64,000 bases of DNA, taken from positions 718,694-782,693 of the forward strand of contig NZ_LMXN01000001.1 of the NCBI RefSeq assembly GCF_001442615.1. The letters are read 5' to 3'. The position numbers and the translations under genes are program-made. Positions 8,742 through 17,416 of this stretch are shown here, piece after piece. Numbering within the stretch: position 1 is the first letter of the stretch; every line of letters starts with the position of its first letter. A model generated the notes under the pieces. It did no database searches, had not been told where the DNA came from, and saw only the letters and a list, made by a program, of their open reading frames with translations. The stretch comes from Algoriphagus resistens (lineage in GTDB: Bacteria; Bacteroidota; Bacteroidia; Cytophagales; Cyclobacteriaceae).

Positions 8742-9689
8742 ATGCCTATGCTTCGTTTACTACTGACTTTTTTTTCATTTGTATTGATCACTACTGCTGT
8801 GTTTGCCCAGCAAGATGTGCCAAACTCCAAAGACCACCCACTTTTATCACGTTTTGAGGGATCCTGGATTTATAAGTACAATGTTAAGCAATTTGAAACC
8901 TATACTTATCCTACTAGTAGTGAATTGGTTGATTATAATAAGCTTAAAGAGTCTGAATCAATCGACGGGGAGTACACCTTTATCGAATACGCCTCTCCAG
9001 AGGGAGTCACTGCTACCCAAATTTACCGTACATATGAAACCCAGCTTACCAAGGCCGGATTTAAAATCGTCTTTAGTTGCCGGACTTCAGAATGTGGGGA
9101 TATGCCGATGCATTTTGTAAGGGAGTACGTAGATGGGAGTACTGCCCTTGGCAATTCAATGGTGGGAGATAAAGGCTCATTTATAGTTGCTACAGGAAGC
9201 TATAAAGATGACCCTTATTATGTGATTGTGGTAGTGGGAGAGGACAGAAGGGATAACAATTCCAGATACCTTTTGAATATTATCAGGCAAGAAAATCTCG
9301 ATACCGATAAAGTAGATGTGGCTTCAGTTACAGACAAACTTGAAACTGAGGGGAGATTTGCGTTTTATGGAATCCAATTTGACCTTAATAGTGCTGAACT
9401 CAAGCCAGAATCTACTGAAGCGCTTCAGGTTATGGCTGATTACCTTTCCGCAACTCCGGATTCGGAGGTCTTGATTGTGGGCCATACAGATAATTCCGGC
9501 AATTTTGAATTAAATATGGAATTGTCCCAGAAAAGAGCTGATGCAGTAGTGAAGAGGCTAAGTGCAGATTTTGCTATCGATGCCAAGAGACTTATTCCGG
9601 TAGGGGTTGGGATGGCTTCCCCTTTAGCAAGTAATGCAACAGAAGAGGGTAGGGAAAAAAACCGTCGGGTGGAGATGGTTTTAAAATAA
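8742..9689 (+). CDS. DUF4892 and OmpA-domain outer-membrane protein
   Basis: 315 residues. A clear signal peptide ends at AVFA-QQ. The N-terminal half starts with KDHPLLSRFEGSWI, the hallmark of DUF4892. The C-terminal domain (about 205-315) is OmpA-like, with FDLNSAELKPES, GHTDNSG and the NRRVEM ending that bind peptidoglycan. It should be periplasmic or outer-membrane-attached and anchored to the cell wall. It is followed 84 bases later by a small lipoprotein gene on the same strand. Confidence 0.9.
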   Translation: MPMLRLLLTFFSFVLITTAVFAQQDVPNSKDHPLLSRFEGSWIYKYNVKQFETYTYPTSSELVDYNKLKESESIDGEYTFIEYASPEGVTATQIYRTYETQLTKAGFKIVFSCRTSECGDMPMHFVREYVDGSTALGNSMVGDKGSFIVATGSYKDDPYYVIVVVGEDRRDNNSRYLLNIIRQENLDTDKVDVASVTDKLETEGRFAFYGIQFDLNSAELKPESTEALQVMADYLSATPDSEVLIVGHTDNSGNFELNMELSQKRADAVVKRLSADFAIDAKRLIPVGVGMASPLASNATEEGREKNRRVEMVLK

Positions 9690-9773
9690 GGCTCAATAGT
9701 ACATACAGTTTGAATGTAGCTGCCTTTAGTAAGAGAATTGAATTTTTATTTCTAAGGTAGATTTGAATTCACA

Positions 9774-10241
9774 ATGAAGAAGTTAGGCGGGATATTGATA
9801 GTGCTGCTTTTATTTTCGGGGTGTAATGCCTTTAAAGGTAATTTAGATCCTACCGGAACCTATAGTTTTGGATTGAGACCGATGGGGGAGGAAGATTCAG
9901 GTATAGGATACAATGGGTTGATTCAGGTCATCGGGATTGGCAACAATAAAATTGCCATGACCTTTGAAGTCAACAAAGGGGCGCCAAGTTACAATTCCGG
10001 TTCTTTTGTGGATACACTGGCTTATGCTGACAACAGGTCAATATTCACTATTCCGGCCATTGATCCTTCCTGCCGGATTACCTTTGAATTTGACAGAAAG
10101 GGAGTAGAAGTGAATGAAGAAGCGGATAATCTTAATTCTGCCTGTGGCTTTGGAAATGCTGTAGTAGCCAAAGGTTATTTCAAAAAGGTTTCAAAGAAAA
10201 AACCTGTTCTCAAAGCCCCTTTAACAGGCGAGACGTTGTAA
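9774..10241 (+). CDS. Small predicted lipoprotein
   Basis: 155 residues with leader MKKLGGILIVLLLFSGC and lipidated Cys at 17. The mature part is short and beta-rich, with two Cys late in the protein (DPSC, NSACG) that could pair in the periplasm. I recognise no family. A TAGATTTG box at 9758-9765 resembles the Bacteroidota -7 element eight bases before the ATG, so the transcript may have almost no leader. Confidence 0.75.
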   Translation: MKKLGGILIVLLLFSGCNAFKGNLDPTGTYSFGLRPMGEEDSGIGYNGLIQVIGIGNNKIAMTFEVNKGAPSYNSGSFVDTLAYADNRSIFTIPAIDPSCRITFEFDRKGVEVNEEADNLNSACGFGNAVVAKGYFKKVSKKKPVLKAPLTGETL

Positions 10242-10358
10242 TGCACAAAAAGGATCTTTGCGCCACGATCAAAATTGTGCTATTGCCGAATAAACTATGC
10301 CCTTGATTATCCCCATCTGTATTGTCCGAGAGACACTTTTTCGTATGACCTGCGATTG

Positions 10359-10766
10359 CTATTGGTCTAAAACCCCCAACACCCATCGAACATCAAAAGG
10401 ATCCGTTAGCTCAATCAGTTTTTGCTCATCGTAATTCCCGTCAAAAGGCTTCTTTTTAGTACCCGTCAGTTTTTCAATAAGTTCCCTTCTTTGCTCCCTG
10501 TCTCTACAGCCTAAAAAAACAGAAATGTAGTTCCCCAGCTTTCTTCCTTCGTTATGTACCAGGTCCGAACCATGAATGGTTATTCCCTCGGCAAGCAGCG
10601 ATCCACTCACCACAATTTCCTTATTGGAAGGGAATTCTTTTTCAAAAGATTTCACCTGCAATACGCCCCCAAAGCAAGATTGGTAAAAGGTGAGTGCCTT
10701 TTTACAATTTCCGGAGAATGTTATAAAAACGGCACTCATTGCTTTCTTATCGGTATGTGTTATCAT
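10359..10766 (-). CDS. VOC-family (PhnB/glyoxalase-like) protein
   Basis: 135 residues, or 127 if it starts at the internal Met (MSAVFITFSGNC), which fits homologues better. The vicinal-oxygen-chelate fold of the PhnB type is shown by FSGNCKKALTFYQSCFGG, the SDLVH stretch and the DPFDVRWVLGV ending. No substrate can be named. It is the last gene of a five-gene minus-strand cluster. Confidence 0.85.
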   Translation of the reverse strand: MITHTDKKAMSAVFITFSGNCKKALTFYQSCFGGVLQVKSFEKEFPSNKEIVVSGSLLAEGITIHGSDLVHNEGRKLGNYISVFLGCRDREQRRELIEKLTGTKKKPFDGNYDEQKLIELTDPFDVRWVLGVLDQ

Positions 10767-10777
10767 ATTGGATCAAA

Positions 10778-11227
10778 TCAGGCATCTGGAATTTCAGGTT
10801 CTACCAGCTTTATCAATTTATCCAGGGATTCCTGCCAGCCCAGATAGCACATTTCAACTGGAATAACATCGGGAATTCCTTCCTGTATCACGTTGAGTTC
10901 AGTGCCACATGAGACTTTTTGGAGCTGTATTGTGGTCGTCATTTCCCCGGGTAGATTCGGGTCGTCAAACCTATCTGTGTACTTAATAAGTTCGTTGGGC
11001 TTTATTTCCAGGTATTCGCCTCCAAAGGAATGGCTATTTCCTGTACTGAAATTAATAAAGGTCATGCTAAACGATTCCCCCAACTTAAAATTCATTTGCT
11101 GTACGGTACATAGAAAACCATAAGGAGGAAGCCAAAAGGAAATGGCCAGTGGGTCTGCAAATGCCCGAAATACCTTTTCGGGGCTTGCCTGAATTATTCT
11201 GTGTAATGAAACTGTGTTGTTTTTCAT
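10778..11227 (-). CDS. SRPBCC (AHSA1/START-like) domain protein
   Basis: 149 residues from the ATG at 11227. The frame is open further upstream, but that part lies within the next gene and does not resemble the family. The AHSA1 pattern is visible: RIIQASPEKVFRAFADP, a FSMTFIN/EYLEI core and the ending GWQESLDKLIKLVEPE. These cytosolic proteins bind hydrophobic ligands, and in Bacteroidota are often encoded with VOC, DUF1801 and DoxX proteins as here. It lies 11 bases from the VOC gene. Confidence 0.85.
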   Translation of the reverse strand: MKNNTVSLHRIIQASPEKVFRAFADPLAISFWLPPYGFLCTVQQMNFKLGESFSMTFINFSTGNSHSFGGEYLEIKPNELIKYTDRFDDPNLPGEMTTTIQLQKVSCGTELNVIQEGIPDVIPVEMCYLGWQESLDKLIKLVEPEIPDA

Positions 11228-11246
11228 GATTATAGTATTTAGTTGG

Positions 11247-11627
11247 TTATTTACTTTTGGGTTTTGCCTTTGTCTCGTTTTCCTTTTTTCTAAAACCCAC
11301 AATTTTCTTAATGAGCTGTTCAGGCAGTGGTTTTTCCATAGGAAATTGGATAACGGATTTGCTTGTTTTGTACCCCTGCAGATCAGTCTTGAAGTGTTCC
11401 CAAAATGCCTCACTGTAAGGATTCGATAAACTGATATGCTTAGCAAATGCACAGTAGTAGATCAGATAACCGTGGTATTTAAAACAGGGGATTTGATAGC
11501 TAATGGTTTCCTCTGCCTCAGGAACCAGGTCCTTAATGATTTTTCTGATGAGTTGCATTCTGTTTAAATGCTCACCGCTAAATCCCAGGTGGTAATCATC
11601 AATGGTTTGATAATCCGTCTTAGCCAT
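11247..11627 (-). CDS. DUF1801 domain protein
   Basis: 126 residues from the ATG at 11627 (MAKTDYQTIDDY), which matches where DUF1801 proteins start; an earlier in-frame Met would overlap the upstream gene by 47 bases. Family features: LIRKIIKDLVPEAEETISYQ, IPCFKYHG and the FPMEKPLPEQLIKKIV end. Function is unknown; DUF1801 proteins are small and cytosolic (YdhG/YjhG type). Confidence 0.85.
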   Translation of the reverse strand: MAKTDYQTIDDYHLGFSGEHLNRMQLIRKIIKDLVPEAEETISYQIPCFKYHGYLIYYCAFAKHISLSNPYSEAFWEHFKTDLQGYKTSKSVIQFPMEKPLPEQLIKKIVGFRKKENETKAKPKSK

Positions 11628-11994
11628 GCCTATAAATCTTGTTGTTATAGATGTAGGAAACGGCAAGAATACCCAACACTATAAGAGGCAACAGCATGAA
11701 TGAAAGGTTTTTGTCCACACAGGCATGACTGATAAATGCATAGATTAAACTAAAGGTCAGTCCCGCGTAAGCCCATTCCTTTAGCTTGGCCGGTACGCTG
11801 GGAACTGAAATAGCTATTACTCCCAACACTTTACTGAAAATAAGTGTATAGGCAAAGTAATCTGGGTAACCCAAGGGTTTTGTGCCTGCATTGACATATT
11901 CCGGGGCAAACAGTACGGTGCCAAGGGGCATCACCCCTTCCCAAAGTATCAGGATGATAGTCGCCGTCCAAAAGATTATTTTATTTTTCTTCAT
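11620..11994 (-). CDS. DoxX-like membrane protein
   Basis: 124 residues with four predicted membrane helices and the DoxX_2 pattern (ILWEGVMPLG, GYPDYFAYTLIFSKVLGV, EWAYAGLTFSLIYA). It probably sits in the inner membrane. Its end overlaps the DUF1801 start by 8 bases, supporting co-transcription. DoxX relatives are linked to redox or detoxification, but no reaction is established for this group. Confidence 0.85.
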   Translation of the reverse strand: MKKNKIIFWTATIILILWEGVMPLGTVLFAPEYVNAGTKPLGYPDYFAYTLIFSKVLGVIAISVPSVPAKLKEWAYAGLTFSLIYAFISHACVDKNLSFMLLPLIVLGILAVSYIYNNKIYRHG

Positions 11995-12005
11995 GGTAGT
12001 ATTGA

Positions 12006-12431
12006 TTATGGGTTGGTTGATTCAACATAGGTTACAAAATTGTTTAAAATGGCCTGCCATCCCTGTTTCTGAAATTCAGGGTCATTTTCGTTTTCCGCAT
12101 CGAAGGTGGTTTCAATAAGGGTATTCCCATTTTGTTCAGAAAACAACGTTGTTGCCTTTCTTCCATCGCTCATTGTATAGGTAATCTCCTTATGCAGATC
12201 CACAGTATCATAGGTGCCTTCAAAATCGAACCCGAAGCTGCCATCTTTTGCTTCCATTCTATTCTTAAACTTTCCACCTACTGTCAGGTCGTTTTCGCTA
12301 CTTGGGCAATGCCAGCTTGGATCAGGACTATTCCATTGCATAATATCAGCAGGGGTATTCCACGCTTTCCAAACTTTTGCCACAGGAGCATTTACTGTGG
12401 CTTCAACTTTAATTCTTGTTACTTGTGTCAT
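12006..12431 (-). CDS. SRPBCC (AHSA1-like) domain protein, first gene of the cluster
   Basis: 141 residues. Typical AHSA1/polyketide-cyclase-like sequence: VEATVNAPVAKVWKAWNTP, MQWNSPDPSWHCP, GGKFKNRMEAKDG and the ending GWQAILNNFVTYVES. It is a second, divergent copy of the fold found at 10778-11227 and heads the minus-strand cluster. Its start is 146 bases from the leader reading frame of the divergent GlxA-type regulator. Confidence 0.88.
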   Translation of the reverse strand: MTQVTRIKVEATVNAPVAKVWKAWNTPADIMQWNSPDPSWHCPSSENDLTVGGKFKNRMEAKDGSFGFDFEGTYDTVDLHKEITYTMSDGRKATTLFSEQNGNTLIETTFDAENENDPEFQKQGWQAILNNFVTYVESTNP

Positions 12432-12577
12432 GGTTTTAAGTTTTTATTGTTTACTAATTTGTATGATTCAAAATTACAACCGGCCAGGGAGTTATATATG
12501 TTGTGAAAATGACAATATCAGGGGTGGATAATGACAAGGCTATTCTTACATTAGGTAAATTTTTAATTTTAAGTGCA

Positions 12578-12673
12578 ATGGAACCGAGCATGACTCAAGA
12601 GTCACACACTGGAATGATTATAAGGCATGGGAGATTCCAAATGACCTTTAAAAGACAAATTATAAACACATGA
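12578..12673 (+). CDS. Leader peptide of the repeated RFH cassette (copy A), 31 residues
   Basis: The frame starts MEPSMTQESHTGMIIRHGRF and ends in RQIINT. Its TGA (12671-12673) overlaps the ATG of the regulator gene (12670-12672) as ATGA, so translation could be coupled. The same DNA pattern (ATGATTAT, ten bases, AGATTCCA, then a stretch ending in ACATG) occurs at four other loci in this window. A perfect inverted repeat TGACTC-AA-GAGTCA lies at 12590-12603. Whether the peptide itself or only the DNA/RNA matters is unknown. Confidence 0.6.
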   Translation: MEPSMTQESHTGMIIRHGRFQMTFKRQIINT

Positions 12674-13647
12674 AAATTTCAGTCTTTGTCCCAGAGTATG
12701 GAGTAATTGAAGCGGTTACACCGCCTTTCCGAAGTTTTAATACTGCTAATGAGTTTTTAACAACATTTGGGAAAAAGCCAGTTTTTCACGTAGAATATGT
12801 GGGCTTAAACGAATATGTGCCGGCAAACAATGGTGAGTACACCATTAAGACAGATCGATTGCTTAAGGATGTGACGCACACCGATTTGCTTATCATACCC
12901 CCCACATTTGGCGATACAGACAAGGGTATACAGGCCAATTTGGAGGCAATTCCCTATTTTACAAAGTTGTACGCGAACGGGGCCCAACTTGCCAGTTTGT
13001 GCATCGGTGCTTTTCTACTGGCAGAAACAGGTTTGCTAAATGGTAAAAAATGCTCTACCCATTGGGCACATATTGAGGAGTTCAGGGAGAAATACCCAGA
13101 GGTGGAAGTTGCCGACGGTGCGATCATAACCGAACACGACAATATTTACAGCAGTGGCGGTGCAAGCAGCTTATGGAATCTGATATTATACCTGATCGAA
13201 AAGTTTTCCGACAGGGAAACCGCGGTAATGATTTCAAAATATTTTGCCTTGGATATGGGAAGGGACAGTCAATCGCAGTTCGCGATCTTCAGAGGCCAAC
13301 GGTCCCACGAAGATTCGGAAATCCAACTTGTGCAGGATTATATTGAAGCGCATTATGAAGAAAAAATAACTGTGGAATGTTTGGCAAATTTAATCAATGC
13401 AAGCAGGAGAACCTTTGAGCGAAGATTTAAAGCTGCTACCAACAATACCCCTATAGAATATACACAAAGAGTAAGAATAGAAGCAGCCAAAAAATTCTTC
13501 GAAGCCTCTAGAAAGAATGTTTCCGAAATAATGTTTGACGTAGGCTACACGGATACCAAAGCCTTTAGGGATATTTTCAAAAAAATAACCGGACTTACAC
13601 CCATTGAGTACAGGAATAAGTTTGCGCGTGTTGGTTATGAGGTTTGA
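12670..13647 (+). CDS. GlxA-family transcriptional regulator (DJ-1/PfpI plus AraC)
   Basis: 325 residues in two parts. Residues about 1-185 form a class-I glutamine-amidotransferase-like (DJ-1/PfpI) domain with the nucleophile elbow ASLCIGAFLLAETGLL. Residues about 215-320 form an AraC-type DNA-binding domain with two helix-turn-helix units (ITVECLANLINASRRTFERR and the VGYTDTKAFRDIFKKITGLTP signature). Such proteins sense small molecules and activate nearby operons. It is preceded by the overlapping leader peptide and followed after 9 bases by the GH9 gene, so it may control the glycan genes or the divergent START/VOC cluster. Confidence 0.93.
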   Translation: MKISVFVPEYGVIEAVTPPFRSFNTANEFLTTFGKKPVFHVEYVGLNEYVPANNGEYTIKTDRLLKDVTHTDLLIIPPTFGDTDKGIQANLEAIPYFTKLYANGAQLASLCIGAFLLAETGLLNGKKCSTHWAHIEEFREKYPEVEVADGAIITEHDNIYSSGGASSLWNLILYLIEKFSDRETAVMISKYFALDMGRDSQSQFAIFRGQRSHEDSEIQLVQDYIEAHYEEKITVECLANLINASRRTFERRFKAATNNTPIEYTQRVRIEAAKKFFEASRKNVSEIMFDVGYTDTKAFRDIFKKITGLTPIEYRNKFARVGYEV

Positions 13648-13656
13648 TGCGCTGTC

Positions 13657-15468
13657 ATGTTTTTACTACTGAAAATCAATAGTACTATGGTTAATTGTGT
13701 ACGAGGATTGTTTTGGGTCTTTTTTTTATTCATAGGTTCTAGCACGCTTTCCGCTGAGTCACTGCTTGAGTTCAGGGTGAACTTAGCTGGATATAGGACT
13801 CATTTGCCTAAGAAAGCGCTCCTGCTGAGCCAACAGAAATTGAAAGGTAAGATACTTTTGAAAAGAGCGGATGGAGAATCCATAGCAGTCTTTAAACCGA
13901 CAGAACTGGCCTCAACATGGCATCCATTCTCCCATACCTATTCAATTGATTTTTCAGAAATTACAGATGATGGGGAATATTTTTTTGAGATCAGTGGCAG
14001 GCAAATCAAAAGTGAAGTGTTCTCCATTGGGGTATATCCCGATTGGCAGGAAGATGTGGTAGGTTTTATTAGGACACAGCGATGTGGTTTCAACCCGTTC
14101 ACAGGGCAATTCTGTCATCAGCAGGACGGCCTGAGCTTTTTTGGGATCAAAGAAGATTCTACCAGAATAGATGCTACCGGGGGATGGCATGACGCAGGGG
14201 ATCAGTTAAAGTATCTGATCACAGGCAGTAACACGGCCGCCAGATTACTGATGGCCTATCAAATGAATCCTGAAGCCTTTGCCGATGTGGTAAATGCCCG
14301 GGGCTTGGCAGGGGAAAACGGTATTCCTGATGTATTGGATGAAGCTAAATGGGGATTGGAATGGCTCCTTAAACTACATCCGGGACCAGGGGAGCTTTAC
14401 CACCAGGTAGCCGATGACCGGGATCATCGTGGATTCAAACTCCCACATCAGGATAATGCAGATTACGGCTGGGGGCCAAACAGCTTCAGGCCTGTTTATT
14501 TTGCGGATGGTGAGCCGCAGGGACTGTCAAAATATAAGAGCGAGGCAACCGGAATTGCGAATCTTGCCGGGCGGTCTGCTGCTGCTTTAGCGCTGGGCTA
14601 TCAGGTATTCAGCCAATTTAATAAATACCAGGTCTTTGCCGAGACCTGTTTGCAAGCTGCGTTGGATCTATATAAAATGGGGCAAAAGCAAGAGGGATAC
14701 CAGCAAGGAAACAGTTTTTCGGCACCTTATCGCTATGAGGAAAATACCTGGGCCGATGACATGGAGTGGGCTGCTGCTGAGCTTTACAAAAGCACAAAAC
14801 ATGAAGATTTCCTGGATGAGGCACGTCGGTATGCTGAAATTATTACTACCTGGTCATGGATGGAAAGGGATACTGCGAGCCATTATGAGATGTACCCCTT
14901 TGTGAATATGGGGCATTACGCACTCTGGCAGGCAGGCACAGATGAGGATAAAGAGAAAATGGCGGGTTACTATGAGCATAACCTCCGGCAGATCCAGAGG
15001 CGGGCAGATAAAACCCCGTATGGCGTCGGCCACTTGTTTATCTGGTGCTCGAATAATCTGGCGGCAGCTGTGGCCACTCAGGCGATGCTTTATGAGGAGA
15101 TGACAGGATCCCAGAAGTTCAGGCCTTTGATGCAGGACCATGTCAACTGGCTTTTAGGTCTGAACCCCTGGGGAAGCAGCATGATAACCGGATTACCGGA
15201 AGGTGCGGATTTTCCGTTGGATGTACACATGCCTTTTTGGAGAATTTTGAATAAATCAGTCAAAGGAAGCCTGGTAGACGGGCCTCTTTGGTCTACCATC
15301 CATGACCAAATGCTTGGAATAGAACTCGAGGAGGAAGATGAGTACAGCCATCTTCAACCCGCCCATGTGAAATATATGGATGATTGGATGGACTACAGCA
15401 CCAATGAGCCTACGTTGGACGGATCGGCAGAATTGCTGATGATTCTTACCTTTCTGAGCAATGATTAG
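13657..15468 (+). CDS. Glycoside hydrolase family 9 (endoglucanase-like)
   Basis: 603 residues, or 593 from the Met at 13687, which gives a neater signal peptide (MVNCVRGLFWVFFLF…LSA). An N-terminal Ig-like cellulase domain (about 35-125: FRVNLAGY, DDGEYFFEI) is followed by the GH9 (alpha/alpha)6 catalytic domain. Catalytic residues visible: the DAGD pair at 179-182 (GGWHDAGDQ) and Glu584 in STNEPTLDGSAE. GH9 enzymes cleave beta-1,4-glucans or related glycans by inversion. The leader indicates export. It overlaps the deacetylase gene by 8 bases, so the two should be translated together. Confidence 0.93.
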   Translation: MFLLLKINSTMVNCVRGLFWVFFLFIGSSTLSAESLLEFRVNLAGYRTHLPKKALLLSQQKLKGKILLKRADGESIAVFKPTELASTWHPFSHTYSIDFSEITDDGEYFFEISGRQIKSEVFSIGVYPDWQEDVVGFIRTQRCGFNPFTGQFCHQQDGLSFFGIKEDSTRIDATGGWHDAGDQLKYLITGSNTAARLLMAYQMNPEAFADVVNARGLAGENGIPDVLDEAKWGLEWLLKLHPGPGELYHQVADDRDHRGFKLPHQDNADYGWGPNSFRPVYFADGEPQGLSKYKSEATGIANLAGRSAAALALGYQVFSQFNKYQVFAETCLQAALDLYKMGQKQEGYQQGNSFSAPYRYEENTWADDMEWAAAELYKSTKHEDFLDEARRYAEIITTWSWMERDTASHYEMYPFVNMGHYALWQAGTDEDKEKMAGYYEHNLRQIQRRADKTPYGVGHLFIWCSNNLAAAVATQAMLYEEMTGSQKFRPLMQDHVNWLLGLNPWGSSMITGLPEGADFPLDVHMPFWRILNKSVKGSLVDGPLWSTIHDQMLGIELEEEDEYSHLQPAHVKYMDDWMDYSTNEPTLDGSAELLMILTFLSND

Positions 15469-16186
15469 ATCTCTTATTTCATTTTTCATCATTTTATTAG
15501 GCCATACGATCCAAGCGCAAGAGACAGTTGATGACTACGGTGCATTAATCAGATCTGATTCTAATCAAAAGATAATTTATTTGTGCTTTACCGGTCATGA
15601 CTATTTTGAGGGATTTGACCATGTGTTAGCTGTTTTGAAAGAAACCGATAGTAAAGGCAATTTTTTTCTGACCGGAGATTTTGTCAGAGCTCATCCCGGG
15701 TTGGTTGCTGAAATCGCTGAAGCAGGGCACCTGGTGGGGGCTCATTCCGACAAGCATCTCCTGTATTGCGATTGGGATAAAAGGGATAGTCTGTTAATTC
15801 AACCAAATGAAATCCAACAGGATATTTCAGCAAATTTGAGTGCGCTGGAAAAGCTTGATATATCCCCTAAAATATTCATGCCTCCCTATGAATGGTATAA
15901 TGCTGAGGTGGTGAAAATCGCCGCCGGGTTAGGCCAGACGACAGTGAATTTTTCACCGGGTACCCGTTCAAATGCAGACTATACTACTCCGGATATGAAG
16001 AATTATATCTCCAGTCCCGATATTTTAAAAAGTATTTATAGTTACGAATCCAGCTATGGATTGAATGGATTTCATTTACTTGTGCATCCGGGAACCGATC
16101 CAAAGCGGCAGGATAAATTCTACCTTCATCTTAAAAAGCTGGTTCTCGAACTGCGGGGGAGAGGCTATGGTTTTGGAAAATTTTAA
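15461..16186 (+). CDS. Polysaccharide deacetylase-like (NodB/CE4) protein
   Basis: 241 residues with signal peptide (…TIQA-QE). NodB-fold motifs appear in order but altered: TGHD at 44-47 in place of TFDD, the metal-binding HSDKH (His95, His99), MPPYEWYN in place of RPPY, and a late HP (LLVHPGTDP). The first motif keeps only its last Asp, so activity is plausible but not certain. It could remove acetyl groups from an exported glycan that the overlapping GH9 enzyme degrades or trims. Confidence 0.85.
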   Translation: MIRSLISFFIILLGHTIQAQETVDDYGALIRSDSNQKIIYLCFTGHDYFEGFDHVLAVLKETDSKGNFFLTGDFVRAHPGLVAEIAEAGHLVGAHSDKHLLYCDWDKRDSLLIQPNEIQQDISANLSALEKLDISPKIFMPPYEWYNAEVVKIAAGLGQTTVNFSPGTRSNADYTTPDMKNYISSPDILKSIYSYESSYGLNGFHLLVHPGTDPKRQDKFYLHLKKLVLELRGRGYGFGKF

Positions 16187-16308
16187 AGCCCTGTCCAGCT
16201 CCTTAGTTCTTTGTAGTTTGGAAAGAACAGTAGCGTAGGACCAGGACAAATTCAACCGGCGCCCGATTATACAGGATAGGGGCAATGCAGCGCATGGCCC
16301 TGGCTAAT

Positions 16309-17325
16309 CTATGGTTGATAGGGTCCAAGCACCACCAGCTTATCCCCTGATAAATCCACCTCAAACAAATGGGGAACTCTGTGATACCTGCCATCAACGG
16401 CTTTATGGCTGTGAACACCCATCAGCATTTTGTCATCCAATGATTTGAACAGCATACCGTGACCAAAATTAGGAGGAGTCACAGGCTCTTCTTCCTGAAT
16501 CCAGGGGCCATGCAGCGTACCACTTTCAGAATAGGCCACCCCTTGTACATACACATCATATATCCAGCTTGTCCATAACATGCCTAAACGCCCGGTGCCC
16601 GTGCGGAATAAGAAAGGGCCATCCGTAACTTTGTTCGGGACATCATTTCCATTTGCATCCTTTTCCCTGCTCCATGGAGAATCACTCGCTTTAAAAAGTA
16701 ATTCCCCTTCTCCCAGTGATCCGCTCAAATCAGGTTTTAACTCAATTTTTTCAATTGTACCATTGAGGTTTTGTAACCACTCGTAGCAATAAACCATGTA
16801 AGGTTTTCCATCAGTATCTATCCAGAATGTACCGTCAAGGGTAGGTTTGTCGGCCGGCAAATAGATGGGGTCTACCATAGGTACATATGGACCGCCTGGC
16901 TCACTGCTTACCAGTACATGACTGGCGCGGCGATCAATGATGTTTCCGGCTACCGTATCAATTTTTATAGTGGTATTGGTAAAGGTGGCGAAGTAATAAT
17001 AGTTGTCCTGATATGTATGAAGTTCAGCTGCCCAAATCATAGGATCAGGTCCCATCCAAGAGCCGGGGTCGGTTTTAGTAACCTGATAAGGCCCTTCCCA
17101 ATGCTTCAGGTCTTTACTTTTCCAAAGCATACCCCCCGTACCCGTCATATAGTACATCTGTGTGTTCCGGTCGGCTAAAATATACGGATCACTTAACCGG
17201 ATAGAATCCAGAGGCAAGTTTTTTCTAAAGAACTGTTCTTGCTGCCCCATACAAATGGTAGCAAAAAATAAGCATAAAATTGTAAGAGAGAGCTTTTGAC
17301 TAACAGCGGATAAGTTTAACTTCAT
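16309..17325 (-). CDS. Glycoside hydrolase family 43-like enzyme
   Basis: 338 residues with a signal peptide (…LFFATICMG-QQ). Five-bladed propeller features of GH43: the general base Asp46 in RLSDPYILAD, a mid-protein DGTFWIDTDG holding the likely second Asp, and VTDGPFLFR at the site where many GH43 enzymes have EGP with the acid Glu. Here that residue is Asp, either a subfamily trait or a loss of the acid. Substrates of the family are arabinans, xylans and galactans. It converges on the GH9/deacetylase pair, and its start codon is abutted by copy B of the RFH cassette. Confidence 0.88.
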   Translation of the reverse strand: MKLNLSAVSQKLSLTILCLFFATICMGQQEQFFRKNLPLDSIRLSDPYILADRNTQMYYMTGTGGMLWKSKDLKHWEGPYQVTKTDPGSWMGPDPMIWAAELHTYQDNYYYFATFTNTTIKIDTVAGNIIDRRASHVLVSSEPGGPYVPMVDPIYLPADKPTLDGTFWIDTDGKPYMVYCYEWLQNLNGTIEKIELKPDLSGSLGEGELLFKASDSPWSREKDANGNDVPNKVTDGPFLFRTGTGRLGMLWTSWIYDVYVQGVAYSESGTLHGPWIQEEEPVTPPNFGHGMLFKSLDDKMLMGVHSHKAVDGRYHRVPHLFEVDLSGDKLVVLGPYQP

Positions 17326-17329
17326 AGGT

Positions 17330-17416
17330 TTATAACTGATTTTTTCTGGTCATATGGAATCTCGCGCGGCGCATAATCATTTCTCTGTAAGTTGCCTGCA
17401 ACATGTTCGATTTCAT
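17330..17416 (-). CDS. Leader peptide of the RFH cassette (copy B), 28 residues
   Basis: Read on the minus strand: MKSNMLQATYREMIMRRARF then HMTRKNQL and TAA. The stop lies 4 bases before the GH43 ATG. Compared with copy A most codons differ, yet the frame, the length and the MI(I/M)-x-x-x-RF core are kept, which argues for translation. Confidence 0.6.
   Translation of the reverse strand: MKSNMLQATYREMIMRRARFHMTRKNQL

Noticed and set aside
10893..12531. Plus-strand frames opposite the START/VOC/DoxX cluster
   Set aside because: They are antisense to genes with clear family signatures on the minus strand.
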